DNA from: Chitinophagaceae bacterium
GTDB lineage: Bacteria; Bacteroidota; Bacteroidia; Chitinophagales; Chitinophagaceae
Length of the DNA: 64,000 bases
Direction: 5' to 3'
Assembly (NCBI GenBank): GCA_020403425.1
Contig: JADBXR010000010.1
Location: 1-64,000, forward strand
Below are positions 8,165 through 18,281 of the stretch, one piece after another. Position numbers and translations under genes: made by a program. Position 1 is the first letter of the stretch. Every line of letters starts with the position of its first letter. The notes under the pieces are model-generated. The model ran no database searches. It had not been told where the DNA came from and saw nothing but the letters and a program-made list of their open reading frames with translations.

Positions 8165-10582
8165 ATGACGATCAGTTACAATTGGTTATGTGATTACCTG
8201 CCGGAAGCCATTGAGCCAGAGAAATTATCGAAGATCCTGACCTCGATCGGTCTGGAAGTGGAAAGTCTTGAAAAATATGAGAGCATCAAGGGTGGACTGG
8301 CAGGCCTGGTGATCGGTGAGGTATTGGAAACCAGCCAGCATCCCAATGCCGATAAACTGAAACTGACCAAAGTGAATATTGGTGCCGCTGAACCCTTGCA
8401 GATCGTTTGCGGGGCAGCCAATGTGGCCGCCGGACAAAAAGTGGTGGTGGCCACTATCGGAACCACGATCTACCCGGTGGGTGGCGATCCCCTGACCATG
8501 AAACTGGCCAAGATCCGCGGTGTGGAAAGCCAGGGAATGATCTGCGCCGAAGATGAGATCGGTGTGGGTACCAGTCACGACGGGATCCTGGTAATGCCCG
8601 CAGATGCCAGGGTGGGCTCACCTGCGGCGGATCACTTCAAGCCTTATTCCGACTGGATCTATGAGATCGGTCTTACCCCCAACCGGATGGATGCCATGAG
8701 CCATTATGGCGTTGCCAGGGATGTTTGCGCCTATCTCACGCATCATATCGCTGAGGCCAGGGTAAGAACGCCTTTTACCAATGGGTTCTCCGTAGACAAT
8801 ACTTCCTTGCCCATCAAGGTCACTATCGAGAATACAGAAGCCTGCCCGCGGTATGCCGGTGTGAGCATCAGCGGCGTGACCGTAGGGGAATCGCCCAAAT
8901 GGCTGAAAGACCGGTTGGTGGCGATTGGACTTCGTTCGATCAACAATATCGTCGATATCACCAATTTCATCCTGCACGAGACCGGTCAGCCACTGCATGC
9001 TTTTGATGCGGATGCCATCACCGGGGGGCAGGTGATCGTAAAGAACCTGCCTTCGGGTACTCCGTTCGTTACGCTCGATGAAAAAGAAAGAAAGCTGGAT
9101 GCCGGGGACCTGATGATCTGTAATGCCCAGGAAGGCATGTGTATCGCCGGCGTATTTGGTGGATGGAAAAGCGGGGTAACAGCTACTACAAAGAATATTT
9201 TCCTGGAAAGCGCCTGGTTCCATCCCGTGAGTATCCGTAAGACATCGGTCCGCCATGAACTGCGTACCGATGCGGCCACCCGTTTTGAGAAAGGGGTGGA
9301 CATTTCCCATACCGTGCAAGTATTGAAACGGGCGGCATTGCTGATCAAAGAGATCGCCGGTGGAAGCATTTCCAGCGAGATTGTGGACGTATATCCTGAC
9401 CCCAGGCCAAAGGCAGAGGTTTCGCTCAAGAACCATTACCTCAAAAAACTGAGCGGTAAGAACTACCATGCCGATGCCATCAAACGCATCCTCCTCAGCC
9501 TTGGTTTCGAGATCGTGCGGGAAGGACTGGATGAATTGCGCGTGGCCGTTCCTTACAGCAAACCGGATATCAGCATACCGGCCGATATCGTGGAAGAGAT
9601 CCTGCGTATCGACGGGTTGGACAATATCGAGATCCCTTCCACCATCACCATCAGTCCGGCGGTAGAGGCGCTGGGGCAAAAGGAATCTTTGAAGGATAAG
9701 ATCGCCACTTACCTGGTGGGACAGGGTTTTACCGAGATACTGACGAACTCCATCACCAACAGCAAATATTTTGACGAAGAAGTATTGGCCGTAACGGTGA
9801 AGATGATCAATAACCTTAGTGAAGAACTGAACGTGCTGCGTCCATCCATGCTGGAAACGGGTCTGGAGTCCATTGCCTATAACCTGAACAGGCGTAACCA
9901 GAATCTCCAGTTCTTTGAGATCGGGAAAACGTACCATACAAAGGCTGTGGGTGAATATGTAGAAACAGAGCATCTCTGCCTGTACATAACAGGTAATGAT
10001 CATGAGGACAGCTGGCGGGAGAAGGGCAGGTCCAATGATTTTTACCGGTTGAAAGGGCTGGCCACAGCCTTGTTCACTTTATCCGGTATCGGAAACCTGC
10101 AATTCGAAAAAGCAGATGGCGATGGCCTGGTGCTGAACCTGGTAAGCGGCAAAAAGCAGATGGGACAACTGATGCAGGTATCGGCCCAGAAATTACAATC
10201 ATTCGATATCAAACAGCCTGTGTTCGTACTGGATATCGAATTCGGCAGTTTGCTGGATGCGGTCGGTCAGAATAAGATCCGTTACAGGGAAGTGAACAAG
10301 TTCCCCGTGATGCAACGCGACCTGGCCATGGTGGTGAACCGTGGCATCAGTTTTGAGCAGATAGAGCAGACGGTGAAAAAAGTCAAACTTCCCCGGTTAC
10401 AGGAAACGCGTCTTTTTGATGTGTTCGAAAGTGAGAAACTGGGTACCGATAAAAAATCCATGGCCATCAGTTTTCTGTTTGCCGATGAGGAGAAGACCCT
10501 TACGGACAAGGAAGTGGACGCCATGATCGCCAAACTGATACAGGGTTTTGAGAAGGACCTGGCAGCCGAGATCCGGAAATAA
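8165..10582 (+). CDS. pheT: phenylalanine--tRNA ligase subunit beta
   Basis: MTISYNWLCDYLP, tRNA-bind domain, B3/B4, B5 and FDX-ACB domains (DLAMVVNRGISFEQIEQTV). Confidence 0.97.
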   Translation: MTISYNWLCDYLPEAIEPEKLSKILTSIGLEVESLEKYESIKGGLAGLVIGEVLETSQHPNADKLKLTKVNIGAAEPLQIVCGAANVAAGQKVVVATIGTTIYPVGGDPLTMKLAKIRGVESQGMICAEDEIGVGTSHDGILVMPADARVGSPAADHFKPYSDWIYEIGLTPNRMDAMSHYGVARDVCAYLTHHIAEARVRTPFTNGFSVDNTSLPIKVTIENTEACPRYAGVSISGVTVGESPKWLKDRLVAIGLRSINNIVDITNFILHETGQPLHAFDADAITGGQVIVKNLPSGTPFVTLDEKERKLDAGDLMICNAQEGMCIAGVFGGWKSGVTATTKNIFLESAWFHPVSIRKTSVRHELRTDAATRFEKGVDISHTVQVLKRAALLIKEIAGGSISSEIVDVYPDPRPKAEVSLKNHYLKKLSGKNYHADAIKRILLSLGFEIVREGLDELRVAVPYSKPDISIPADIVEEILRIDGLDNIEIPSTITISPAVEALGQKESLKDKIATYLVGQGFTEILTNSITNSKYFDEEVLAVTVKMINNLSEELNVLRPSMLETGLESIAYNLNRRNQNLQFFEIGKTYHTKAVGEYVETEHLCLYITGNDHEDSWREKGRSNDFYRLKGLATALFTLSGIGNLQFEKADGDGLVLNLVSGKKQMGQLMQVSAQKLQSFDIKQPVFVLDIEFGSLLDAVGQNKIRYREVNKFPVMQRDLAMVVNRGISFEQIEQTVKKVKLPRLQETRLFDVFESEKLGTDKKSMAISFLFADEEKTLTDKEVDAMIAKLIQGFEKDLAAEIRK

Positions 10583-10682
10583 AGGCTCGTTTTTTTATAA
10601 GTGCCTAATTGCCAGAAGCCAAGTGAATAATAAGTGCAGTAAAATTGCATAACTCTTCTGCATTGACCTTATCTTTAATCAG

Positions 10683-10970
10683 ATGGTTAACCTTGATCAA
10701 CAGATAAAAAGCATCCAGGATAAACTTCAGCAGTTGCTGAAGCAACAGGTCTTGCTGCAAAAGGAGAACCTGCAACTGCGGAAGGAACTGGAAAAGGCCA
10801 CAGCTTTGAACGCGGAGAAACAGCACCTGGTAGTAACGCTGCAGCAACAGGTGGATGCCGTAAAACTGGGCTCAGGCTCATTGAATGAAGCGGAAAAAGC
10901 GGCCCTCAGCAAACGGATCGACGGATACCTGAAAGAAATTGACCAGTGCCTGGCACTTTTAAACACCTAA
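10683..10970 (+). CDS. small coiled-coil protein upstream of zapA
   Basis: 95-aa Gln/Leu/Lys heptad-rich coiled coil; stop 8 nt before the zapA start. Confidence 0.75.
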   Translation: MVNLDQQIKSIQDKLQQLLKQQVLLQKENLQLRKELEKATALNAEKQHLVVTLQQQVDAVKLGSGSLNEAEKAALSKRIDGYLKEIDQCLALLNT

Positions 10971-10978
10971 CCTGACCC

Positions 10979-11278
10979 ATGTCTGAACTCATACCCGTTA
11001 ATATCCTGATCGCCGACCGGAGTTACCGCCTGAAGATAGAGGCGGCCGATGAGGAAATGGTGCGTAAGACCGCAGCCCTCATCAATGATAAGGTCACTGA
11101 GTTCAAGACCCAGTTTGCCGGTAAGGACATGCAGGATTATGTTTCGATGGTATTGCTCTGGTTCGCCACTGAGCAGAACCGCTCCGGTATTGACCAGGTA
11201 AAATGGGAGGAAGCTTCTGAAAAACTGGCCTCGCTTGAAAAAATGATGGATAAGGCCCTGACAGAAAATCCTTTATGA
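10979..11278 (+). CDS. zapA: cell division protein ZapA
   Basis: PVNILIADRSYRLKIEAADEEMVRKTAALINDKVTEFKTQFAGKDMQDYVSMVLLW, ZapA family pattern. Confidence 0.88.
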   Translation: MSELIPVNILIADRSYRLKIEAADEEMVRKTAALINDKVTEFKTQFAGKDMQDYVSMVLLWFATEQNRSGIDQVKWEEASEKLASLEKMMDKALTENPL

Positions 11279-11306
11279 TCATCGCTTCCAGAGGCCAGCT
11301 CTGGCC

Positions 11307-11332
11307 AGCCGGCTGCCGCTGACCGGCTTTTT
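11307..11332 (+). terminator. rho-independent terminator after zapA
   Basis: agccgg...ccggct stem followed by a T run. Confidence 0.6.
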
Positions 11333-11478
11333 GAACCCGCTTTTCCGCATAAGTTCCCAGTTCGTCGCTCGTACTTCGTACTTATTTAAGTATCTTCGTC
11401 CGGTATCATTTACTTATTACAGGAAAATGAGATGTGAACAACGTTATATTGTGAACTATTTTAAAACTTGCCAACAAC

Positions 11479-13044
11479 ATGGACCAGACAATAGTCTTTA
11501 TAATAATTGGTGCCAGTACACTAATTGTGGGGCTTATAGCGGGTAAATTCCTTTTTGCTAAGAACACCAAAAAACAGATCGAGGAAGCTGAGCAACAGGC
11601 TCAAAACATTCTGAAAGAGGCCGAACTCCGGGCCGAGACCATCAAAAAGGAGAAACAGCTGGAGGCCAAAGAGAAGTTCGTACAGCTGAAATCCGAGTAC
11701 GATCGTGAAGTGCTGGAAAGGAACCGGAAACTGGGTGAACTGGAGAACAGGGCCAAGCAGAAGGATATCAGCATCAACCAGAAGGAGGCCGCCCTCGATA
11801 AGCAGATCAAAGAGAACGAAGCCATCAAAGAGAACCTCAATCGCCAGATAGAGGTAGTGAACCATAAGCGCACCGAGCTGGAAAAACACCAGGAAGAGCA
11901 TATCCGCCGCCTGGAGAAAATTGCCGGACTCAGTGCCGAAGAGGCCAAGGCCCAGCTGGTGGAAAGCCTGAAAGCAGAAGCCCATTCACAGGCACTGACC
12001 CTGCAGCAGGAGATCATCGAAGATGCCAAGCTGAAAGCCAATAAGGAAGCCCGCAAGATCGTGATCCAATCCATCCAGCGTACCGCTGCGGAAGTGACCA
12101 TCGAAAATACCGTTACCGTATTCAACCTGGAAACAGATGAGATCAAAGGCCAGATCATCGGCCGTGAGGGTCGTAATATACGCGCCATTGAAGCGGCCAC
12201 CGGTGTTGACCTGATCGTTGACGATACTCCGGAAGCCATCATCCTCTCCTCATTCGACCCCCTCAGAAGGGAAGTGGCCCGTTTGAGCCTGCAGCGCCTG
12301 GTATCGGATGGACGTATCCACCCGGCCCGTATTGAGGAAGTGGTGGAAAAGACCCGTCGCCAGTTGGAAGAACAGATCATCGAGATCGGTGAAAGAACCG
12401 TTATTGAAATGGGCATCCATGGCCTGCACAAGGAACTGGTGCGGATCGTAGGTAAGATGCGTTTCCGTTCTTCTTACGGACAGAACCTGTTGATGCACAG
12501 CCGCGAGACCGCCAATCTCTGCGCCATCATGGCGGCTGAACTGGGCATGAACCCCAAACTGGCCAAACGTGCCGGTCTGCTGCACGATATCGGTAAAGTG
12601 CCCGATGAGGAGACCGAACTGACCCACGCACTGCTGGGAGCCAAACTGGCCGAGAAATACGGGGAGAACCCTGCCGTGGTGAATGCCATCGGTGCCCACC
12701 ACGATGAAATGGAGATGCAATATGTGATCTCGCCCATTATCCAGGCCTGCGACGCCATCAGCGGAGCCCGTCCGGGAGCCCGTCGCGAGATCATGCAGCA
12801 GTACCTGCAGCGTATCAAAGACCTTGAGAATCTGGCACTTAACTATAACGGAGTGGAAAAAGCCTATGCTATCCAGGCCGGCCGTGAGCTGCGGGTGATC
12901 GTAGAGGCCGATAAGGTAACGGATGTTGACAGCGACAAGCTCAGCTTCGAGATCGCCCAGAAGATCCAGACCGAAATGACCTATCCGGGACAGATCAAAG
13001 TAACCGTAATACGTGAAAAAAGGGCGATTAATATAGCCAGGTAA
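11479..13044 (+). CDS. rny: ribonuclease Y
   Basis: N-terminal TM, long coiled coil, KH ([29 protein letters not shown]), HD ([17 protein letters not shown]...GLLHDIGK). Confidence 0.97.
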   Translation: MDQTIVFIIIGASTLIVGLIAGKFLFAKNTKKQIEEAEQQAQNILKEAELRAETIKKEKQLEAKEKFVQLKSEYDREVLERNRKLGELENRAKQKDISINQKEAALDKQIKENEAIKENLNRQIEVVNHKRTELEKHQEEHIRRLEKIAGLSAEEAKAQLVESLKAEAHSQALTLQQEIIEDAKLKANKEARKIVIQSIQRTAAEVTIENTVTVFNLETDEIKGQIIGREGRNIRAIEAATGVDLIVDDTPEAIILSSFDPLRREVARLSLQRLVSDGRIHPARIEEVVEKTRRQLEEQIIEIGERTVIEMGIHGLHKELVRIVGKMRFRSSYGQNLLMHSRETANLCAIMAAELGMNPKLAKRAGLLHDIGKVPDEETELTHALLGAKLAEKYGENPAVVNAIGAHHDEMEMQYVISPIIQACDAISGARPGARREIMQQYLQRIKDLENLALNYNGVEKAYAIQAGRELRVIVEADKVTDVDSDKLSFEIAQKIQTEMTYPGQIKVTVIREKRAINIAR

Positions 13045-13078
13045 AAAAAATTACTAATTACTAATTCCTAATTATTAA
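13045..13078 (+). repeat. single-arm heptad tandem (ATTACTA-type)
   Basis: attacta attacta attccta attatta att, 7-bp period; no inverted partner nearby. Confidence 0.65.
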
Positions 13079-13087
13079 TTTTCCCCT

Positions 13088-13095
13088 TACCTTTG
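13088..13095 (+). promoter_or_regulatory. putative Bacteroidota -7 box (TACCTTTG) for rplS
   Basis: TAnnTTTG consensus about 23 bp before the rplS ATG. Confidence 0.6.
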
Positions 13096-13117
13096 CCGTC
13101 CGCAAAAAAGAAAAGTT

Positions 13118-13468
13118 ATGAACGCAGCAGTTCAGTTTGTTCACGATCAGTTGACAACTAAAAAGACCCATCCGGCTTTCAAAGCTGGTGACAATATTAC
13201 CGTTAACTACAAGATTGTAGAAGGTGGTAAAGAGCGTATCCAGAGTTTCCGTGGAGATGTTATCAAACAGCAGGGAAATGGTGCAACTGCATCTTTCACA
13301 GTGCGTAAGATCTCTGATGGTGTTGGTGTGGAGCGTCTGTTCCCGATCCTGTCTCCCAACATCGATTCTATCGTGTTGAACAAGTCTGGTAAGGTACGCC
13401 GCGCCAAACTGTACTACCTGCGTGAGCGCAGCGGTAAGAGTGCCCGTATCAAGGAAAAACGCTTCTAA
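13118..13468 (+). CDS. rplS: 50S ribosomal protein L19
   Basis: [33 protein letters not shown]...[23 protein letters not shown]-like. Confidence 0.97.
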   Translation: MNAAVQFVHDQLTTKKTHPAFKAGDNITVNYKIVEGGKERIQSFRGDVIKQQGNGATASFTVRKISDGVGVERLFPILSPNIDSIVLNKSGKVRRAKLYYLRERSGKSARIKEKRF

Positions 13469-13492
13469 GCTTTTTCTCTTCAATAAATTCAG

Positions 13493-13528
13493 GCGGAAGT
13501 TTAGGATACACTAAACTTCCGCTTTTTT
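13493..13528 (+). terminator. rho-independent terminator after rplS
   Basis: gcggaagtttag / ctaaacttccgc 12-bp perfect stem, 6-nt loop, T6. Confidence 0.9.
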
Positions 13529-13606
13529 ATGCCGTCAGAGGAAAGAATATTTATAGTTGTGTGACATTTGTTTTACCTTAACTTTACAACTCTTAAAACA
13601 TTTTTT

Positions 13607-13804
13607 ATGGGCAATTTAGGTTTTCAGGAAATTTTACTGATCGCAGTGGTGGTTCTCGTTTTGTTCGGCGGAAGAAAGATCCCCGAGTTCATGAGAGGAC
13701 TGGGTAAAGGTATCCGTGAGTTCAACGATGCAAAGAACAACGTGAAGAAAGAACTGGAAGAGGGTATGAAAGAGAAAGATCAGACCACTACTACGCAACC
13801 GTAA
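13607..13804 (+). CDS. tatA: Sec-independent translocase TatA/E
   Basis: [44 protein letters not shown]. Confidence 0.95.
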   Translation: MGNLGFQEILLIAVVVLVLFGGRKIPEFMRGLGKGIREFNDAKNNVKKELEEGMKEKDQTTTTQP

Positions 13805-13831
13805 TTATTCCCACCAAAAGCATTATAGGCT

Positions 13832-15268
13832 TTGTTTCGCTTCAGTACAATCAAAGACTATCATACAACATTACAGAACGGCCAAACCACCTGCGTGGAG
13901 GCCGTTCGTTGTTATTTGGGGTCGATCAAAGAGCGTCCGCAGCTGAATGCCTTTCTGGAAGTATATGAAACAGAGGCCCTGGAACGGGCTGCTGCACTGG
14001 ATCAGGAGCGCCAGCAGGGGAAAGCACTGGGCAAACTGCATGGTGTGGTCGTGGGCCTGAAAGATGTGATCAGCTATAAGGGACATGCTGTTTCCGCGGC
14101 ATCACATATTCTCGAAAATTTTACTGCTGTATACAATGCCACGGCTGTTGAAAAATTACTGGCGGAGGGTGCCATCATCATCGGCAGACAGAACTGTGAT
14201 GAATTTGCGATGGGCAGCAGTAATGAGAACTCCGCTTTTGGTCCGGTAAGGAACGCTATCGATGAGAGCCGGGTACCCGGTGGCTCCTCCGGTGGTTCTG
14301 CCGTAGCCGTACAGGCCGGACTTTGTATGATCAGCCTGGGCAGTGATACTGGTGGCTCTGTACGTCAACCCGCTGATTTCTGTGGGGTGGTGGGACTGAA
14401 ACCGACCTATGGCCGTGTATCGCGTTACGGACTGATTGCCTATGCTTCTTCTTTTGACCAGATCGGCATCTTTGCCGGATCGGTGGAAGATGCGGCACTG
14501 GCATTGGAAGTGATCGCCGGCGCGGATGATTTTGACAGTACGGTATCTCCCCGCGAAGTGCCGGCATACAGTGCAGAACTGGCTGCGCCCGATAAAAGAT
14601 ACCGCATCGCCTATTTCAAGGAAGCCCTGGAACATCCCGGCCTTGACCCTGCTATCCGGGCATCGGTGGAAGCGTTTATCAAAAAATTAACAGATCAGGG
14701 TCATACGGTTACAGCTATTGATTTTGAGCTACTTGAATATGTTGTTCCAACATACTATGTCTTGACCACTGCCGAGGCTTCCAGCAATCTTTCGCGCTTC
14801 GACGGGGTCAAATACGGCTACCGTGCCGATATAGCCGGTGGAGACCTGACCGAGCTGTATAAAGCTTCCCGGAGCGAGGGATTTGGTAAAGAGGTACAAC
14901 GCCGCATCATGCTGGGTACCTTTGTGTTGAGTGCGGGCTATTTTGATGCTTATTTTACTAAGGCTCAACAAGTTAGACAGATATTGCACCAACGTACCCG
15001 AGCCATTTTTACAGAATTCGACGCCATTATTTCGCCTACGGTTCCAGCCACCGCTTTTCGGATCGGGGAGAAGAGCAACGACCCTGTTGAAATGTTCCTG
15101 GCGGATATCTATACCGTATTCGCCAACCTGGTGGGTATTCCCGGGATCTCGCTTCCCCTGTTCAAACACCCCAATGGTCTGCCCTTTGGGCTGCAGGTAA
15201 TGACTTCTCATTTTGATGAGGTATCTTTGCTGCGCCTTTCCCGGCAGCTTACCGCTATCCCCGGGTAG
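13832..15268 (+). CDS. gatA: Asp-tRNA(Asn)/Glu-tRNA(Gln) amidotransferase subunit GatA (TTG start)
   Basis: Amidase signature GGSSGGSAVAVQAGLCMISLGSDTGGSVRQPADFCGVVGLKPTYGRVSRYG. Confidence 0.95.
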   Translation: MFRFSTIKDYHTTLQNGQTTCVEAVRCYLGSIKERPQLNAFLEVYETEALERAAALDQERQQGKALGKLHGVVVGLKDVISYKGHAVSAASHILENFTAVYNATAVEKLLAEGAIIIGRQNCDEFAMGSSNENSAFGPVRNAIDESRVPGGSSGGSAVAVQAGLCMISLGSDTGGSVRQPADFCGVVGLKPTYGRVSRYGLIAYASSFDQIGIFAGSVEDAALALEVIAGADDFDSTVSPREVPAYSAELAAPDKRYRIAYFKEALEHPGLDPAIRASVEAFIKKLTDQGHTVTAIDFELLEYVVPTYYVLTTAEASSNLSRFDGVKYGYRADIAGGDLTELYKASRSEGFGKEVQRRIMLGTFVLSAGYFDAYFTKAQQVRQILHQRTRAIFTEFDAIISPTVPATAFRIGEKSNDPVEMFLADIYTVFANLVGIPGISLPLFKHPNGLPFGLQVMTSHFDEVSLLRLSRQLTAIPG

Positions 15269-15329
15269 GTGGGAAAACGGCTTACGGCGTTCGGTCGTAG
15301 AGGTTTTTCCCTCACATAATCCTTTGTAC

Positions 15330-16397
15330 ATGCAGTGGTTCGGAATCAGCATCAGTTCGCATATCTCTATCGCCAAGTTGACCCTGGTGGGTTTTGCTTT
15401 TGTGGCAGGCAGCCTGGGCGCCATGTCGTTCACAGACTACGATGCCCCGGAACAGGTAGCCGATTCTACGCTGAATGATGGTAAAACAGGTTTTAAAAGC
15501 CTGTTCAGTACCAATCATTTCGATGCATCCCGCCCTTATGCGGCACAACTGAACCCAAGGGCCGTATCTTTTGTGCAGGAATATATCCGGAAACAGGGCA
15601 AGGAACTGGAAAGGATGAAATCCTGGGGCAAACCTTATTTTGACCTGTACGATAATGTGTTGAGCCTGTACGGTATTCCCAGGGAGATGAAATACCTGAG
15701 CGTGATAGAAAGTCACCTCAATTCCGGACTGGTATCCTGGGCAGGTGCGGTTGGACCCTGGCAGCTGATGGATTATGAGGCCCGCCGTTTTGGATTGCAA
15801 ACAAGAGGGGTGGATGAGCGTACCGACTATTACAAAAGTACCCATGTGGCCGCCCGCCTGATGAAGGAACTCTATGGCGAGTTCGGCGACTGGCTGCTGG
15901 TCGTGGCAGCTTATAACGGAGGCCCCGGAAGGGTCAGGCAGGCGATCCGGAAAGCCGGTAGCCGTGATTTCTGGGACCTGCAGTATTATTTACCCGAAGA
16001 GACCCGTAACCACGTAAAAAAATTCATAGGTACCCACTATGTGTTCGAAGGAAGTGGTGGCTGGACCACTATGACGGCCAGCGAAACGCAGGTACAAAAG
16101 GCATTGGCGGCCAAACCGCAGGAAGTACAGCTTTCTTCCGATGAACTGGCCAATACCGCAGTGGTGGAAGTGGGTGGGCGTTACAATTCCGTGATCATCG
16201 CCAACGCCCTGGCACTGGATATCACCCGCTTTAATAAATGGAACCCAGGTTTCGACAAGACCCTGTCGGAAGGAAAGAAATACCCCATGCGTTTACCCAA
16301 AGAAACCGTTCCTGTATTTGAGGCCCGCAAGAACAGCCTGCTGATGGAATCCGTTCGCGCCTTGCTGGAGGGTAGAAGCACTACTGCATCCAGGTGA
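15330..16397 (+). CDS. lytic transglycosylase (MltD-like, LysM-like tail)
   Basis: SLT motifs YLSVIESHLNSGLVSWAGAVGPWQLM, AAYNGGPGRVRQAI. Confidence 0.9.
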   Translation: MQWFGISISSHISIAKLTLVGFAFVAGSLGAMSFTDYDAPEQVADSTLNDGKTGFKSLFSTNHFDASRPYAAQLNPRAVSFVQEYIRKQGKELERMKSWGKPYFDLYDNVLSLYGIPREMKYLSVIESHLNSGLVSWAGAVGPWQLMDYEARRFGLQTRGVDERTDYYKSTHVAARLMKELYGEFGDWLLVVAAYNGGPGRVRQAIRKAGSRDFWDLQYYLPEETRNHVKKFIGTHYVFEGSGGWTTMTASETQVQKALAAKPQEVQLSSDELANTAVVEVGGRYNSVIIANALALDITRFNKWNPGFDKTLSEGKKYPMRLPKETVPVFEARKNSLLMESVRALLEGRSTTASR

Positions 16398-16439
16398 ACC
16401 GCAGGGCGGCCATGCATGCCGGTTGTTTTTTTCGCGATA

Positions 16440-17738
16440 TCAGTGGTCGGGCAATGTTTCCAATACTTTTTTGATGGCGGTTGCTTTCAACAAACATTCC
16501 TCGTATTCCTTTTCCGGTTCGCTGTAAAAAGTGATGCCTCCGCCAACCAGGTAACTCAGGTACTGTTGTGAGGCATTGTACAGGATACTCCTGATGACCA
16601 CGTTGAAATCAAAATCATTGTCCGGACTGATATATCCCACTGCACCGGAGTAAATGCCCCGCCGAGTGGATTCGTATTGTTCGATCAGTTCCATCACACG
16701 CCGTTTGGGTGCACCGGTCATGCTGCCCATGGGAAAACTGGCCTGTAAGATCTCTGCAAGTCCCGTGTTCTCCTTTAATTCGCCCGAAATGGTGGAGATC
16801 ATCTGGTGTACCTGCGGGAAACTGTAAATGCCGAACAGCTCATCCACCTGTACCGATCCCTCTTTGCATACCTGGCTCAGGTCGTTGCGCACCAGGTCTA
16901 CCACCATCACGTTCTCACTTCTGTCCTTTTCACTTTGGTGCAAAGCCTGTTTCAAGGCCTCATCGGCAGCGGTATCCAACAGGTTCCGTTGAAAAGTTCC
17001 CTTGATGGGTTGTGAGAGCAGGCGGTTGCCTTTTTTCTGCAGGTACCTTTCCGGACTGGCACATAACAGGTATTTGTCTTCCAGTTTGTAGAAACAGGAG
17101 AACGGATTGGGTGATAGTTCCGTTAACCTTCGGTAAACCGTAAGTGGGTCTACCTGGGTGCTCTCCGCATAGAACTCCTGGCAGAAATTGAGCTCATAAC
17201 AATCTCCCCGCTGGATATGTTTCCGGATCGATTCGATCGTCCGGATATAGGCTTCTTTGGTGATCCGGGGTTGGATGCGAACGGAGCGTGAGCCTTTTTT
17301 TTCCGCAGTTATTGTGCAGGAGAGGATATCCTGGAAAACTGCTTCGGGATCCTGGGTAAGGGAAGAGATGGTTAGCCGGCCATCCTGTAACTGCAGCACA
17401 GTTTCCGGGCGAAAGAGACCGATATCGGGAAATCCAATGGGATCGGGGTGTTCTGATCGCAGCGGCGCAAGTGCATTCTTCAGGTCATAAGACAGGTGAC
17501 CAAAAAGCCAGTCGCGGTTTTCGGCATAGCGCTGTTGTAAACGGGCAAGAATGCTTTGTTGGGGAGAGAACCATTCCACGGCACCTGCAGCGGCCAGACA
17601 TTCGACCGAATTGTGTTGGGAGCCGTATTGATGGTTGTCCAGAAAACAACAAATGTTGAACCGGTTTACCCAGCTCAACATTTGTTGTTTTCCTATATCC
17701 AGATTCTGTACAGGGAAAGATGCGGTTCTTCTTTTCAC
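16440..17738 (-). CDS. pabB: aminodeoxychorismate synthase component I / chorismate-binding protein
   Basis: RGDCYELNFCQEF, LLSQPIKGTFQR, GSMTGAPKRRVMELIEQYE, GIYSGAVGYISPDNDFDFNVVIRS. Confidence 0.9.
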   Translation of the reverse strand: MKRRTASFPVQNLDIGKQQMLSWVNRFNICCFLDNHQYGSQHNSVECLAAAGAVEWFSPQQSILARLQQRYAENRDWLFGHLSYDLKNALAPLRSEHPDPIGFPDIGLFRPETVLQLQDGRLTISSLTQDPEAVFQDILSCTITAEKKGSRSVRIQPRITKEAYIRTIESIRKHIQRGDCYELNFCQEFYAESTQVDPLTVYRRLTELSPNPFSCFYKLEDKYLLCASPERYLQKKGNRLLSQPIKGTFQRNLLDTAADEALKQALHQSEKDRSENVMVVDLVRNDLSQVCKEGSVQVDELFGIYSFPQVHQMISTISGELKENTGLAEILQASFPMGSMTGAPKRRVMELIEQYESTRRGIYSGAVGYISPDNDFDFNVVIRSILYNASQQYLSYLVGGGITFYSEPEKEYEECLLKATAIKKVLETLPDH

Positions 17739-17756
17739 CGTTGTAAGGGGCGATGA

Positions 17757-18191
17757 TCAGAAATCATCTTCTTCGTCATCATCAAATCCACCGGTTTTAT
17801 CATTAAACAGGTCGAATTCCTTGAAGTCCTCGTCCAGTTTAAAATCATCCTCTTCATCCCCTTTTTTCTTGCCACCGGCTTTTTTGCCTTTGCTTTTGGG
17901 AATGTCAAATTCGTCGAAGTCGGGATCCCACTCATCTTCTTCCTCAGGTTTGTCCCAATCGTCGTCAACCTCATCCAGGTCCTCGTCATCATCGTCATCA
18001 CTTGCGGCTTTTTTTCCGGTAGTTTTTGACGCGCCTTTTTTGGAAGGTTTGCTGTCCTCCTCCTCTTCGTCTAGATCATCATCATCCTCTTCCAGTTGTT
18101 TTTTACTTTTGGAAGAAGGCTTTGCATCGGTGTTCTTTGCCGGTGCACTCTTTGCTTTGGATTTGGGATCCTTATCAGATTTCGCTGCCAT
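17757..18191 (-). CDS. low-complexity polyampholyte protein (Asp/Glu- and Lys-rich)
   Basis: Alternating KSKKQ and DDDDLDEEEED blocks; start taken at MAAKSDKDPK. Confidence 0.7.
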   Translation of the reverse strand: MAAKSDKDPKSKAKSAPAKNTDAKPSSKSKKQLEEDDDDLDEEEEDSKPSKKGASKTTGKKAASDDDDDEDLDEVDDDWDKPEEEDEWDPDFDEFDIPKSKGKKAGGKKKGDEEDDFKLDEDFKEFDLFNDKTGGFDDDEEDDF

Positions 18192-18281
18192 ATTTCTAAT
18201 AAGATTAGGTGCGTAAAATTTCAACGCAATTTAATATTAACCAAAAAAATTTTTCAGTAGCAAATGAAATGCCAATCAACC

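Noticed and set aside
11333-11478. 6S RNA between zapA and rny (by analogy with E. coli zapA-ssrS synteny)
   Set aside because: No convincing long 6S-like bulged stem could be drawn by eye; only a terminator and a cgtacttcgtactt-type run are visible. A covariance-model search would be needed.
17635-18216. Serine-rich plus-strand ORF of 193 aa (SSSSSSSNPP...)
   Set aside because: It is the antisense reading of the GAT/GAC/GAA-rich polyampholyte gene on the minus strand.
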